From Sphaerulina vaccinii (Eukaryota > Ascomycota > Dothideomycetes > Mycosphaerellales > Mycosphaerellaceae): a DNA stretch of 64,000 bases. This document shows, piece after piece, positions 11,284 to 21,856 of the stretch. A program made the translations under genes and the position numbers. The notes beneath the pieces are model-generated. The model was not told the DNA's origin. It made no database searches and was given only the letters and a program-made list of their open reading frames with translations. The first letter of the stretch is position 1. Each line of letters opens with the position of its first letter. The stretch spans positions 248,001 to 312,000 of the forward strand of contig JAKUDP010000001.1 of assembly GCA_022570795.1 (NCBI GenBank). The letters run 5' to 3'.

Positions 11284-12001
11284 CTATTTCGTCTTCTTCT
11301 TATCGGCATCTTTCCAATACTCCTCATAGCTCGCCTTATAGCCAAACAAATATCCGCCAATCCACCTTCCCACCACAACACCGAACATCCAGCTCGCAGG
11401 CTTCACAAGCCAACCAGGCCCAGGAAATGCCAAACTCGTCTCAGCAGAATCCAAGAAGATCAGCAACTGTGGCAAACTAGGACCCCGGCCTTGTACATAA
11501 CAGTCATCCAAGTAGGAGTAAATGTTACGGAAGAACTTCTCGCTTGCACCTTCTGCTTCGCCTCGTGGTGACAATAGAGTGGAGATCTCGATCGTGCATG
11601 GCCCTTCGTGAGTATCGTCGACTTTAAAAGTGTGGCGAGCACCTGCGGGAATGCGGATTGGTTGTGGATCTGATGCTGAGAGGGCTCGGTCGACACCTTC
11701 GAGGGTGAAGATATATCGTCCTTCCATGATGTGGAAGTATTCGTCTTGATACCAGTGCCCTGCTTTCACATTAGTGCTGCATTTCTGTGAGACGCCCCGC
11801 TTGTTTCATACAATGAGGTGGAGGTGTCAGGTAGTTCAGTTCATCCGGCACTTTCTGCAGCTCTGTAGGCTTATGTGTTGTCTGTATCTCTCGAACAGAT
11901 TTGCCAGGCTCAGGAATGGCCCAGACTGTGGAGCGTATGCCATTGTACTGCTTGAGTGGTTTCTGGTCGACTGTCTGCGATCTTCTGACATGAAACGACA
12001 T
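11284..12001 (-). CDS. Cupin-fold protein with C-terminal membrane-proximal helix
   Basis: Exons 12001-11812 and 11763-11284 region (intron 11763-11811, 49 bases) give 222 residues. The join yields TPPPHSGHWYQDEYFHIMEGRYIF, in which the H.H-like pair, the Glu and the G..IF turn fit cupin motif 1; IPAGARHTF fits motif 2. The sequence after residue 150 has a hydrophobic stretch around FGVVVGRWIGGYLFGY that may associate with membrane. Cupins of this kind are common in ascomycetes, often encoded near oxidoreductases, but no substrate can be named. Confidence 0.75.
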
Positions 12002-12441
12002 GTTTGGGTCGTACTTTCAATTGAGGACAGCTTGTGCTTTTCAAGAAGTCTTGAGGCTTCAGGTCCGATGCTGATAAGTTACTGGGCTGAAGTGCGGTCG
12101 TTATTATCTCTGACTATTTCGTGGTGTGATTCTTTGAACTGTGTTGGGCACGAAGGAAGGAGCTGAGGCAGCTGAAGGATTGGAGAGCCGAAGATTCAAG
12201 GTTGATGCCGAACCGGAATGGGTTGCCTGAGCTGAGGATATGCTGTGTAACATTCATAGAGGATCATCTTGTATCGTATCATGTCGTTCTTTGTCGTTGG
12301 TACATATGCACAGTCGAGTGGAGAGGCTTGAACGCGCCAAATACAATGCAGTGCAACCGAAGCCGGCCTTAGTCCATAGCATCATGTCCGCGTATGCGCC
12401 AACGCCTGGGTATCATCACGCTCATCATAAGCAAATCTTTC
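12002..12441. other. Intergenic, nothing recognised
   Basis: About 440 bases between two minus-strand genes; it should include the cupin promoter and the 3' end of the next gene. No reading frame is supported. Confidence 0.3.
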
Positions 12442-13398
12442 TCAGTGCGGTCTTCTTCGATCGACCAGTCGTATGGAATTGCAATCTGGCCTCTCCTCAC
12501 ATAGTGCCAATGCAGGCTCATCGTGCCGTCTCTTGCCATTCAGGTGTCCTAGCAGCCAGTCCGTAACAGAGACTACTCGCGCTGTCCGATCCCAATGTCC
12601 GCCCTCTTCAGTGTGCTCGATCGTGTGCTTCTTGATGCGACCTTCCTCGTCGAACTCGAAGATGAAGATGCCTCGGAACTCTTCGGGCTCTTCTTCTTTC
12701 TGCCCGCCGTCTCTCGTGCCAGCAATGAAGCCCCTGATCTTCTCAACGGGGTCTTTGGCAGCTAGCCCCATCCCTCGATAGATACCGCCAGTTCCGTCAC
12801 GATGCGTAGTCTTGCCGCATGTCTTCCATTTAACAATCAGCTTCTCATCGCGTTGCGCCAGAGGCACAGCAGTACCGCCATTCTGCATCATTCGCTCAGC
12901 TAAAATCTCTAGCCTGACATTGCCTATCAGTGGCATCCGACCCCATGCTACTGGTGCAGTCCATAGCGCGGCGATATAGCCTAGACGGCCGGAGACGGTA
13001 GGCAGATGTGGATGCGTCGAAGGGAAGAGATGAAGAGTGATGCTTGGTGATAGGATCTCTGAGGGTAGCGGTTCCTTGAGCAGCGTTGGCAGCCGCTCAT
13101 GTAGTTGTCGCACAGTCCTGCCCAGTTTGATAGTCCTCTCATCCGGCGGTTTGTGGTCGCCTTCTGACTTCCTCAGATCAGGAGATACATATCGCGGCGC
13201 AGCACTCGTGAACCACACATCGCGACTCCAAGGCTCAATATCGTTGACACGTGCGAAGCATCTGCAGTTGTTCAAGCACGCGTGCGGATAGTGGCAGGAT
13301 GCGGTTATTCTCGTCTTCTTCGTGATGGTGATGGCATTGCTGTGGTCTGCTCGGAGGCGTGATGGAAGAAGCGTTCGCAACAGCCGGTTAGACGTCAT
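12442..13398 (-). CDS. Probable mitochondrial protein with NTF2-like/DUF2358-type domain
   Basis: A single exon of 318 residues. The first 35 residues are rich in Arg, Ser, Thr and Leu with no acid, as in a mitochondrial presequence. The middle (about 95-260) predicts alternating helix and strands and ends in GIFIFEFDEEGRIKKHTIEH, a pattern typical of NTF2-like folds and of DUF2358-type fungal proteins. The assignment to that family is from memory of the pattern and is moderate. No catalytic residues can be named. A divergent promoter is shared with the SDR gene (gap 13399-13775). Confidence 0.6.
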   Translation of the reverse strand: MTSNRLLRTLLPSRLRADHSNAITITKKTRITASCHYPHACLNNCRCFARVNDIEPWSRDVWFTSAAPRYVSPDLRKSEGDHKPPDERTIKLGRTVRQLHERLPTLLKEPLPSEILSPSITLHLFPSTHPHLPTVSGRLGYIAALWTAPVAWGRMPLIGNVRLEILAERMMQNGGTAVPLAQRDEKLIVKWKTCGKTTHRDGTGGIYRGMGLAAKDPVEKIRGFIAGTRDGGQKEEEPEEFRGIFIFEFDEEGRIKKHTIEHTEEGGHWDRTARVVSVTDWLLGHLNGKRRHDEPALALCEERPDCNSIRLVDRRRPH

Positions 13399-13775
13399 CT
13401 GTGGTCCGGTATAGGTAGATTGTCCATTTAGAAATGGTCTGTCACATCGTTGTTGTGGATAGGGATAAATTATTCAAAGCTGTCTGATGAGAGTACCAGA
13501 TTTCTGGACAAGCTCTCCCAAAGATCGACACGAGTGCGGCCCGTGCTTCCAAGTGTCGTCACCAACATTCAACTTCACTCTTCCACCAACGCTGCACGAT
13601 CTGCCGAGACAAAAGTGCTTGGTCATTTGTATCATCGTAGACGTGTAGCCTTCGTAGCAAAAGACACCGACTGTAGGCTATATACTGCTCATCTTTCATC
13701 CTGGTCGACTACACAAAAAGCCACTCTCCCATTCAATCTCCTCTTCTCAATCAACACCATCTCCAAGACTTCAGA

Positions 13776-14854
13776 ATGACTACTCAAGGCAAGCGAATCG
13801 TCTTTACAGGCGGCAGTGGCAAGGCAGGACGCCATGTCATCCCAGAGCTGTTGAAGAAAGGTCACAAGGTGAGTCTCTTGAATATTTCCAGCGTGACAGT
13901 CGTACTGATCATAACCAGGTCCTCAATCTCGACCTGATCGAGTACCCAGACCCAAACGCTGGAGTTTTCACTCTCAAGACAGACCTCACAGATGGCGGCC
14001 AAGTCTTCACAGCACTCACTACTCACTTCGACTTCGCTGGCTACGAGCAAGGTCATCCAGAACCTCCTCCAGACGTGGTCATTCACTTCGCCGCTTATGC
14101 TCGAAACATGCTGGTGCCAGATAATGAGTGCTTCAAAGCGAACGTGACGAGCACTTATAACGTATGTTCTACTCTTACCATCAAGTCCTGTTCCGTGTGC
14201 TGATCACTCTATTCCATGTGTTTAGGTCATCGAAGCAGCCTGTAAGCTTGGCGTCAAGAAGATCATCATCGCTTCGTCAGAAACCACCTACGGAGTCTGC
14301 TTTGCAGAAGGTGATCACGACTACCACTCTTTCCCATTAGAAGAAGACTACGATGTCGATCCAATGGATTCCTACGCACTTTCCAAGATTTGTGGCGAGA
14401 AGACTGCACGAACCTTCGCTAGGCGCTATGGTGTCGACATCTACGCTCTGCGCATCGGAAATGTCATCGAACCACATGAGTACGAGCGCGACTTTCCAAC
14501 ACACGTGGGAAAGCCCGAGACGAGAAAGAGGAATGCTTGGAGTTACATTGATGGCAGAGATCTTGGCCAGATCTGTAATCTTTGCATCGAAAAGTCTAGC
14601 TTGGGATTCCAGGTGCGTGGTTCCCCTTGCCACTTTTTCGATCTATTATACTGACCATGCCACAGGTTTTCAACGCCACGAACTCGACCATAACAACCAC
14701 AGTACCCACAGAGCAGTTCTTGAAGGAAACGTGTCCGAACGTGAAGATCACGAGAAAGATGGGCGAGTGGGAGGCTCCACTGAGCAATAGGAAGATCGTT
14801 GAGGCACTTGGGTTCGAGGATGTGCATGATTGGAGGAAGTACTACAAGCCTTAG
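13776..14854 (+). CDS. NAD(P)-dependent epimerase/dehydratase (extended SDR)
   Basis: Four exons (13776-13868, 13919-14161, 14226-14612, 14666-14854) give 303 residues. The Rossmann motif is GGSGKAGR near residue 12. HFAAYAR follows at the fourth strand. The catalytic Ser region ASSETTYG and the YALSK motif (Tyr and Lys of the YxxxK dyad) are intact, and RIGNVI is typical of extended SDRs. All three introns have clean GTGAGT/GTATGT/GTGCGT donors. The likely reaction is on a nucleotide sugar or similar diol, in the cytosol. The specific substrate is unknown. Confidence 0.85.
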
Positions 14855-15398
14855 GTCGCATTCAGAGAGTACTATGAGAATGGCGGGTGACAAGCTTTTG
14901 ATCGAACCAGTGGTCGAACTTCCATAGCCAGAAACAACTGGGACTCCTTCCGAATAAGAATGATCAATGATATACTGCTCTCAGCATCTACAGCACACAC
15001 GCGCAGCATACATTGACTGATCACAGTATGATTCCAGCATTCATGTGACACCATTGAGGACGACATTACGGCCTTTTGCCAGATCACGTTCGTCCCTCAG
15101 CGTGAGTGCTCGTCAGCCATAAGCAGACGACGATATACTGAACAACGATGCAGTACAGCGAAGTCGTGAAGACAGAACGCGCAACGCAGACCACGAGATG
15201 CGGCTTATACAACAAAGTGAATTCCGATTGTCATCCTCTCGACAACCACTGGTCCCCAGCATTGCTGCCACCGTTCTACCTTGAACACTATGTCCTCGCT
15301 TCTTTAAGACCAGTCATATTCTTGTCCTTGCTTTCCTGGCTCGGCTGTATAGATTAACGTACTGAATCTTCTCACTCCTTCACACCAACATCAACAAC

Positions 15399-15610
15399 CA
15401 AGATTAGAAGATCGCAGTCATATCAACATCAACGATACCACTGCATTTCAGAGATACTTCTACATCCTGTTACTGGATTCTCCTGATCTGGATCACGACC
15501 AAGCCACAAGAATCACAGACATATCAACAGCAACGACAAAGCTGCACTTCAGAGACAAATTTTCTGAATTCTCCTGATCTCAACAAGAACCAAGCTACGA
15601 AGATCGTAGA
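15399..15610. repeat. Imperfect tandem repeat of about 90-100 bp before the Gln-rich gene
   Basis: Two units (15399-15499 and 15500-15590) and the start of a third (15591 onward) each open with CAAG and contain ATATCAACA(T/G)CAACGA, then CTGCA(T/C)TTCAGAGA, then TTCTCCTGATCT. They lie just upstream of, and run into, the gene at 15620. The rest of the gap 14855-15398 shows no gene. Confidence 0.6.
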
Positions 15611-15619
15611 CGTACCAGT

Positions 15620-16300
15620 ATGGACATCCCACGCGGATATCAGAGACTCGACAACAACGACAACAAGATGGCCGATAACAGTGGCTCGACTGAGGCTGAG
15701 ATCATGTTCGATCACGACCCGAACGATCTCCGCCTGCTTCTAGGCCTTGACGCAGCTCCTCAGATGGCAGTGCAGCCTTCTCACACGGCATTTCAATCTC
15801 TTCAGACTGCACCGTCAGCAAATTTCCGGATCCCAGCGACCACTGCGCCACTGCAACAGCAGTCGCATGATCGCCAGCAGCGCATTCCACACCAGAGAGC
15901 GCAGGTCAATCCCCGAAATGCTTCCACCTCCACGCAATCGAAGCGCCCGGCCAAAGGATGGTCGGATAAGAGAAGACAAGCACTGGAGGAACAGCGGCGA
16001 ATCGCCCGTGAAATGGACGCGGCCTCACAGCTACAAGCTGCGCCTCCACAACAGCAGTTATATGATCGACAGCAGCATATGGCACATCAGAAGTGGCAGC
16101 AAATCGCCCGTGAAACGGACGCAGTCTCCCAGCTGCCAGTGACCACTGCGCCTCTCCACCCCGTGGCGTATGGTTACCAGCAGCGTATGGCACATCAGAG
16201 AGCGAACGATCTCGCTCACTACGCAGCTTTGGGCGAGAAGCATGCTAATCTCAACGAGGAGGAGTTCGCTGCTATTTACTTCCCAGGGGTCACTGGATAA
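15620..16300 (+). CDS. Gln/Ala-rich repeat protein of unknown function
   Basis: A 226-residue frame. I do not recognise a family. From about residue 71 the protein is built of a degenerate repeat of about 35 residues. It contains TTAPL or AAPPQ, then a YDRQQHMAHQ-like block, then (R/Q)(R/Q)IARE(M/T)DA(A/V)SQL; three copies are seen at about 71-94, 116-149 and 150-185. The ends are non-repetitive, and the C-terminus is acidic. There is no signal peptide or membrane segment. A second in-frame Met at residue 17 is an alternative start. Tandem repeats also occupy its 5' flank, so the locus may have grown by local duplication. Confidence 0.5.
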   Translation: MDIPRGYQRLDNNDNKMADNSGSTEAEIMFDHDPNDLRLLLGLDAAPQMAVQPSHTAFQSLQTAPSANFRIPATTAPLQQQSHDRQQRIPHQRAQVNPRNASTSTQSKRPAKGWSDKRRQALEEQRRIAREMDAASQLQAAPPQQQLYDRQQHMAHQKWQQIARETDAVSQLPVTTAPLHPVAYGYQQRMAHQRANDLAHYAALGEKHANLNEEEFAAIYFPGVTG

Positions 16301-16559
16301 GGGTTTGACGTGTAGATTGACGGCCGTGAGAAGGTCGAGGCTGGTGGGAGATGCAGGCAGTGTGCATATCAGGCGTTTTTGTGTATTCGGAGCGGATTTC
16401 CAAGTGGACTTTTTGACGGAGGAATGACGGATTGGTCAGGTGAATGGTTTTGCATGCTCTTTTCCTACTGTGAAGGCAGAGGTTTTTCAAGAGCACAACC
16501 CAGGAGCGTGGACATGGAGGGACAGGGCTGAGCAGGGCCAGAGAAATGTGCATCAAACT

Positions 16560-17294
16560 TTAACCACCATCTTCTTCACTTTCCATTTCTTCTTCTTCAT
16601 CACCAGCATTCGCAGATCCACTAACAGCACCGGCCTTCGCAGCTTTCGCTTTCTCTTTCTTCTTTAATTTTTTCTCGCGATTCCTCCTAATTCTCTTCTC
16701 TTTCTCCAGAACTTCTTTCGTCTCTGCTGCCCGTTTCGCTGCTTCTTGTTCTACTCTCACCGCAGCGAGCTTAGTCCGTCCGGCTATTCGAGCTTTCTTC
16801 CCAGGCCGTGTACGCTTCGTCTCTGCACAAAGCTTGGCATACGTCTCGTCGGAAGGTTTCCACAAAAGTCTTTGTCTCTTGGTGTTTGGTATATGTGTGA
16901 CTCGCCAGGTGTAAGACATGCCTGGCCACGGTATCTTTTTTGAGTAGGATAGGAGATCTTGGCCAGATATTGCTGCTGCTTTGAAGTTTTGTTGTGCTGA
17001 GGGACTTGTAGGGCCAGTAAAATAGTATGCGCTGGACCGGTTTGGTTGTAGGAGGCCTGGTTCTACGTCTTTGAGATCTGGAGAGTCGAGACGGATTTTG
17101 GATATTCTTATTGGGTCTCCTGCGAAGAGCTGGAAGGAGAAGCCTTCTTCATCGTTGTCTTCGGCGTCTGGTAATTCTTCATGGTGGACGAAATCAAATT
17201 CTTGTATTTGTGCGATTTGTGCTAAGTCTGGTGATGAGGGAGGAGATGTCTCTGCCACCTGCAATTCAGCTCTACTGATGATTCGTTCTTCCAT
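16560..17294 (-). CDS. DUF2011-like basic fungal protein, probably nuclear
   Basis: A 244-residue single exon. The N-terminal half holds FDFVHHEELPDAE and GFSFQLFA, a pattern I associate with the fungal DUF2011 family. The second half, from about residue 165, is a long Lys/Arg/Ala helix with nuclear-localisation-like KKLKKKEKAK, ending in an acidic tail. The role is unknown; the charge pattern suggests a nucleolar or ribosome-assembly factor, which is inference only. Confidence 0.65.
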   Translation of the reverse strand: MEERIISRAELQVAETSPPSSPDLAQIAQIQEFDFVHHEELPDAEDNDEEGFSFQLFAGDPIRISKIRLDSPDLKDVEPGLLQPNRSSAYYFTGPTSPSAQQNFKAAAISGQDLLSYSKKIPWPGMSYTWRVTHIPNTKRQRLLWKPSDETYAKLCAETKRTRPGKKARIAGRTKLAAVRVEQEAAKRAAETKEVLEKEKRIRRNREKKLKKKEKAKAAKAGAVSGSANAGDEEEEMESEEDGG

Positions 17295-17534
17295 GGCTTG
17301 TTGATGTTATTTTGTTGTTGGCAGAACTGACAAGGCCAAGACATATGTGGTGAATTATCGCCACCACTTCTCCGATCGACCATCATTTCTGTCCAAGATC
17401 TCTCCAATCTTCGTCGCAATGCTCTCCGCACCTCATCGCAATCGACACTTTGCGCCGGAAAGCATCACACATTCCTGGACAATGTGCTTGAGGCCTCCTT
17501 GCTTGCATCTCCATGTACATAATCTCCATGTACC

Positions 17535-17798
17535 ATGGACGACAATCCGAGCACTCTCCTGACCCAAACTTCCATCCCAGTCGCCGTTGACTTTCCTCCT
17601 CCACCACCACCATATATCAAGAGACCTGCTTCTACTACTGCTCCTCCTCCTATAGTCTACTCGCGCGACTTCGCATATGCCAACAACGGACCTATAATCG
17701 TCTTGCCAGCTCGCATGGCAGCTACAGATATCACGACCGCGAGCGCGAAGACTTTCGCAGAGTACGTCGATTCTCTTCCCAGCCAGTCGTGGATGTAG
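17535..17798 (+). other. Proline-rich open frame overlapping the BTB gene start
   Basis: An 87-codon frame begins MDDNPSTLL and contains a run of six prolines. It runs into the 5' end of the BTB frame but in another phase. It could be the first exon of the BTB gene if an unusual short intron joins them; I could not find a good donor. The BTB frame itself stays open far upstream without an ATG. Confidence 0.25.
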
Positions 17799-17809
17799 AG
17801 GATGATGAC

Positions 17810-19303
17810 ATGGAAGACTGCGAGAACCTGATAAAGACCATGTTGACTGAGAAGTTGCGTGAAAGGTTGCTCTCTGGACCGACTGTAAAGATTGCCGTAG
17901 GACCACAGAAACGGCAATGGACTTTGCATCAGAATCTCTTGATACACCACTCTTCTTATTGCGAACGAGAGTTTCAGTCTCAAGATCATGAGAAGAACAT
18001 GCTGGATCTCCCGGATGACGATCCGATAGGTTTCGAACTCCTGGTCAAATGGCTGTATCAAGGTACTCTCCAATCCAGCTCGGACTTCTCCAGCGATGAA
18101 GCAAAGTACGACCACGCAGTCTCCTGCCACAAGCTCTGGATGCTATGCGATCGTTTCGAAATGCCCAAGTTGAAGAATCTTGCAATGGATACCTATCGCC
18201 GCTGTTTGAACGAAAGCCAACTCGTGCCTGATGCGGACGAAATCAACGAAATATATCGCTCCAGTCCAGTTGACAGTTCTTTCCGAGTACTCATGGTCAA
18301 GATCGGTGCACGACAGATCATGGATCCGGAAGTCGAGAGAAGTGCTGAGACGTATAGGAAGTGTCTAGAAGACAACCCTGACTTCGCGATCGAAGTTATT
18401 GGCGAGATCAGAAGAATGTCAAAGGGCATGCTGTTCAATGATCCGACGAAAGGAGATGTTTGTTCGTATCATGATCATGCGGATGTCAGCGGATGTCCTA
18501 TGCAAGGGAAGGGCAAGATGAGAGTGCCGAAGAAGACGAAAGATGTGCAAGGTATGGACGATCTTCATGGAGGTTGAACAAGACTGCCATTGGTGACCAT
18601 TTGCTCATAGCTACTTGAAGGACCTTCCGAAAAACGGACTACGTCGCCGCTGATTCATGTCGAACTTGTGTCAGAAGAGAAGCGAACGCCTCGCAAGCTT
18701 CGCACGCCGTTCAAGACACCTTCTGCTGCATCTAAGCTTCGCTCTGTCACCACTCCGAACACCTTACCGCCGAGACTCAATGGACCTGGCTCAAAAGTCA
18801 TGGCTGAGATTGTGGCGAAGCGTTCTGTCTCCGAAGATGGTCCATCTGTGCCTTCGACAGAGGACGACAATCGACACGCAGAGACTCTGCAGCTACGAGT
18901 CCCGACCAGAAACGCGACCAAGTTCGGAGCAGAACTTCGAAGTAGTCTAGAGAGAACAGGACAAGACCTAGAGATCCCGACATGGCCACCTGAAACACCA
19001 CAGATGAGGAAAGTGATTGTGATAGCCGAGCCAGATGCCGATGTGCATAGCATTGCAAGCACTACTTCAGCATGGACAGATCTGGGGAGACCTGACAAAC
19101 GCGATGCTATGAAAATTCCTGCTCCAAGCACGAATGGAGATGGTAGTGTTATCAATGGACCAAGAAAGCTACGAGTTAGCAGTATCGTGAGGAAGATCAA
19201 TAATGGCGAAACGAGTAATGAAGATATGGGAAAAGTGAGGAGGCAGCCTCCGAAGTTGATGAGAAAAGGAGGAGTCTCCAGCGGTGGAGCAGTAACAGCA
19301 TGA
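17810..19303 (+). CDS. BTB/POZ-domain protein (two exons; 5' end uncertain)
   Basis: Exon 1 (to 18551) encodes a BTB fold: TVKIAVGPQKRQWTLHQNLL (strand and dimer helix), then FELLVKWLYQGTL, then CHKLWMLCDRFEMPKLKNLAM. A second open frame with no ATG of its own (18621-19303) joins it through a 69-base intron (GTATGG donor, TTGAAG acceptor) and adds about 225 low-complexity Ser/Thr/Pro/Arg-rich residues. I chose the Met at 17810; the frame is open upstream but offers only a GTG at 17789, so more N-terminal coding may be missing. BTB proteins often adapt substrates to Cul3 ligases; that role is inference. Confidence 0.6.
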
Positions 19304-19619
19304 TAGTCTGCCTAGAAGGTCCGTCTCCCAAATGCTCGAAAACCCACATCGGAGAAGTTCAGGACACTTATACCAACATGAAGTTCTAGCTGTCGCAATA
19401 AGGTTTCCGAAACTATTCAGGAGCTACGAGGAGCTATATAGCCCCTCCTCTCATCTTACCGATTCTTCACCTATTCCACGTAGTACCAACGACTGAAACC
19501 AGTATCGGCTAGGTATCACTCAGCATTACAACAGTAAATAATCTCAATGCTCCAATTTCCTGCCCTCTATGGACTGACAGCACCAGGCCAGGAAGACCGC
19601 TACCCACTTCGCAACAAGC

Positions 19620-19790
19620 ATGGGTTACTTCGACGACCACTTCGAAGAGATCTGTGAAGAGATGCTGCAAGAGCAGGAGGCAGAAGAAGAAGCCGCTGCG
19701 GCCGAGGCGGAAGCTGATGCTGAGGACGATGCGCAAGATGCTGAGGACGATGCTGAGTATGAGGAAGATTACGAGGATGATAAGGAGTGA
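19620..19790 (+). CDS. Possible small acidic protein, 56 residues
   Basis: ATG at 19620 opens MGYFDDHFEEICEEML followed by a run of about 35 Glu, Asp and Ala residues, closing at TGA 19788-19790. The bias could be coding or simple low-complexity DNA. There is no homologue I recognise. If real it would be a soluble polyanionic protein. The flanks (19304-19619) hold nothing else. Confidence 0.3.
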   Translation: MGYFDDHFEEICEEMLQEQEAEEEAAAAEAEADAEDDAQDAEDDAEYEEDYEDDKE

Positions 19791-19972
19791 TAACTGCCGG
19801 GTATGTCGTATGGATGCGGCACTGGATGGAGACTATTGTGCAGACGAAGAGGTGAACTGGAGTTCCGAGTGCTTTTGTACATGAGAGCTCGAAGACTCCT
19901 GTAGATGCGTATGATACAATCCTTCTTCTCTGCGCCTGCAACACCATGCTTCCGAACATCGTGCTTACTGGA

Positions 19973-21355
19973 CTACCGTCTCCTCAAATACCAGTTAAAC
20001 CCAAGAGCCATCGTCTCCGCCGAAAACGGCGTAGGCACCTCAGCCAACCCAGGTCTCGCCACAGGATGTCTCAAGTAAACAGCCGAGCAAATCTTCTGAT
20101 TCACTTCCAGATATCTTGGAATGAACGCGAAAGCACTCATGAAGTCCCGAGGTTCCCAAGGTGTGGCATAAGGTTTCGTAGAGTCGATGGGGTTCGCTCG
20201 TGCTCTTTCTAGCGCGGCGTGTAGAAGTTCCGCGTCTTTGCGAGCACGGTATGCGTCTTCTTTGCCTAGTTTGGCTTGTGGATTGCTGCTTTCGGTTTCT
20301 GCTGCTGCAGTTTGTGTTGTTTGTTCGCTCTCGGGGGTGGCGTCTTGTGGGACTTTTGTCAAGATTTCTGCGAGGGCTGTTTCGAAGTCGTCGACTGTTA
20401 GTTCTGCCTTGGGATCTTCCATGGTTTTGATCTTGGACATTGTCGTCTTGAGCGATTTGGTGAAAGCTCTTAGTTCTTGTTGTCGCTTTGCTGAAAGTTT
20501 CAGCTTCGATTCGTCCAGGATGTTCTTCGCTCGTCGCATAAGTTGCTTGAGATCTGTGCTGTAGTTCTTCCCTGGGCCGAACTCTTTCTCTTCTTCTTCT
20601 GGTGTAGATTCTACCAGAATTTCGTCCTCCTTTCCAGTCTCTTTCTTGACTGATCTCGATTCCGACGCGGCTAATCTTGCTTCTTGCCGTCTTCTCAGCT
20701 CCTGAACAGATGTGGCCTTGCCCGATTTGAGCTTCCGCGCACCTGTCGCGAACATGACCATCTCTGGGTCTACGCTGAACATGTCACCTGGGTTCAGCTG
20801 GTATCCTGGGTATATCATCTTCTTTCCGTTGACCTTGACAAAGCCGTGCACCACGAACTGTCGCGCTTGGCTCACACTCGAAGCGAATAGCGCCCTGTGT
20901 ATCGCTGTATCCAGTCGTCTCTCCAGTGGCCAAAACGTCATGTTCATGTATGGTGTCTTCTGCGGTCGATTCCTCTGATCTATCGTGCTGGGGTCTTTCT
21001 CCTTGCCCATTCCTCTCCCACTCGCCATCTCCGACCCATCGTTCGCAGCCAGATATCGATGGTCCATGGGTACCACGGAAGGTAATCGTCTATCGAACAT
21101 TCGCGTCCATGTGCCTTCTCGTACAAAGGGATTGTGATATGAGCGGGTCATTGCTTTGGCCATCCATTTCTGCTGGAAGAAGGTCCTGTTGGCAGCGGGC
21201 GGTGTTGTCACGCGAGACAGATTGTACAAATTCCATTTCGACCAGTCCTGCCGCAGTCGCTGTTTATTTTCATTAGTTACTGCTCAGCCATTTGATGGCG
21301 AAGCTGTTCATCGTACCGGTATCTTCAGCTGATGTATCTTCTTCGTGCGAGGCAT
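19973..21355 (-). CDS. NAM9: Mitochondrial small-subunit ribosomal protein uS4m
   Basis: Exon 1 (21355-21317) encodes MPRTKKIHQLKIP; a 57-base intron (GTACGA donor, AACAG acceptor) leads to RLRQDWSKWNLYNL in exon 2. The whole is 441 residues. The S4 RNA-binding domain spans about residues 125-190 (RRLDTAIHRALFASS, HGFVKVNGKK, PGDMFSV). The C-terminal LGFNWYLRRR is typical of Nam9-like proteins, and the acidic middle insert is common in fungi. The protein binds 15S-type mitochondrial rRNA early in assembly of the small subunit. Confidence 0.9.
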
Positions 21356-21856
21356 TGTGAGAGATGCATGGGAAACGAATAGGGAAGGCGCAATGGACTC
21401 CTACTGGTAAGTGAAGTTGCGGGATCGCGGAAGTGATGCCTAATTTCTAAGGCAGACACCACCACACAGCAAGAGCGACTTGACTGCGACTATCTATTTC
21501 GCTGCGCATTGGAACAATATGCTAGACAATAGTACTCTAGCTCACTGTTGTGCCTTTAGTATTCGATTGTCGCAATACTGAGGTCGACAATGGATACAAT
21601 ACATAACATTGTCAGACTCACAATATGACAATCGATACCGCTAGCGCCCTTTTGATTCCCCACCATTGACCGACAGCTCGAGTAATTTTCTCGCTTGAAG
21701 CTCTCACTTTCAAACTCACAAGCACCTTCCAACCACTACCAACTTAGTTCACCGCTCTGACTGATCTCTTGACTCACCAACACAACCTTCTTCTTCCAAC
21801 AACATCCTCAATCAGCATCGCACACTCCAACATTCTTCTCAACACATTTACCAACC
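21356..21856. other. Divergent promoter region, NAM9 / La
   Basis: Five hundred bases between two divergent translation starts. The La side is rich in CCAAC/CTTCCAAC pyrimidine tracts. No specific element is claimed. Confidence 0.35.
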
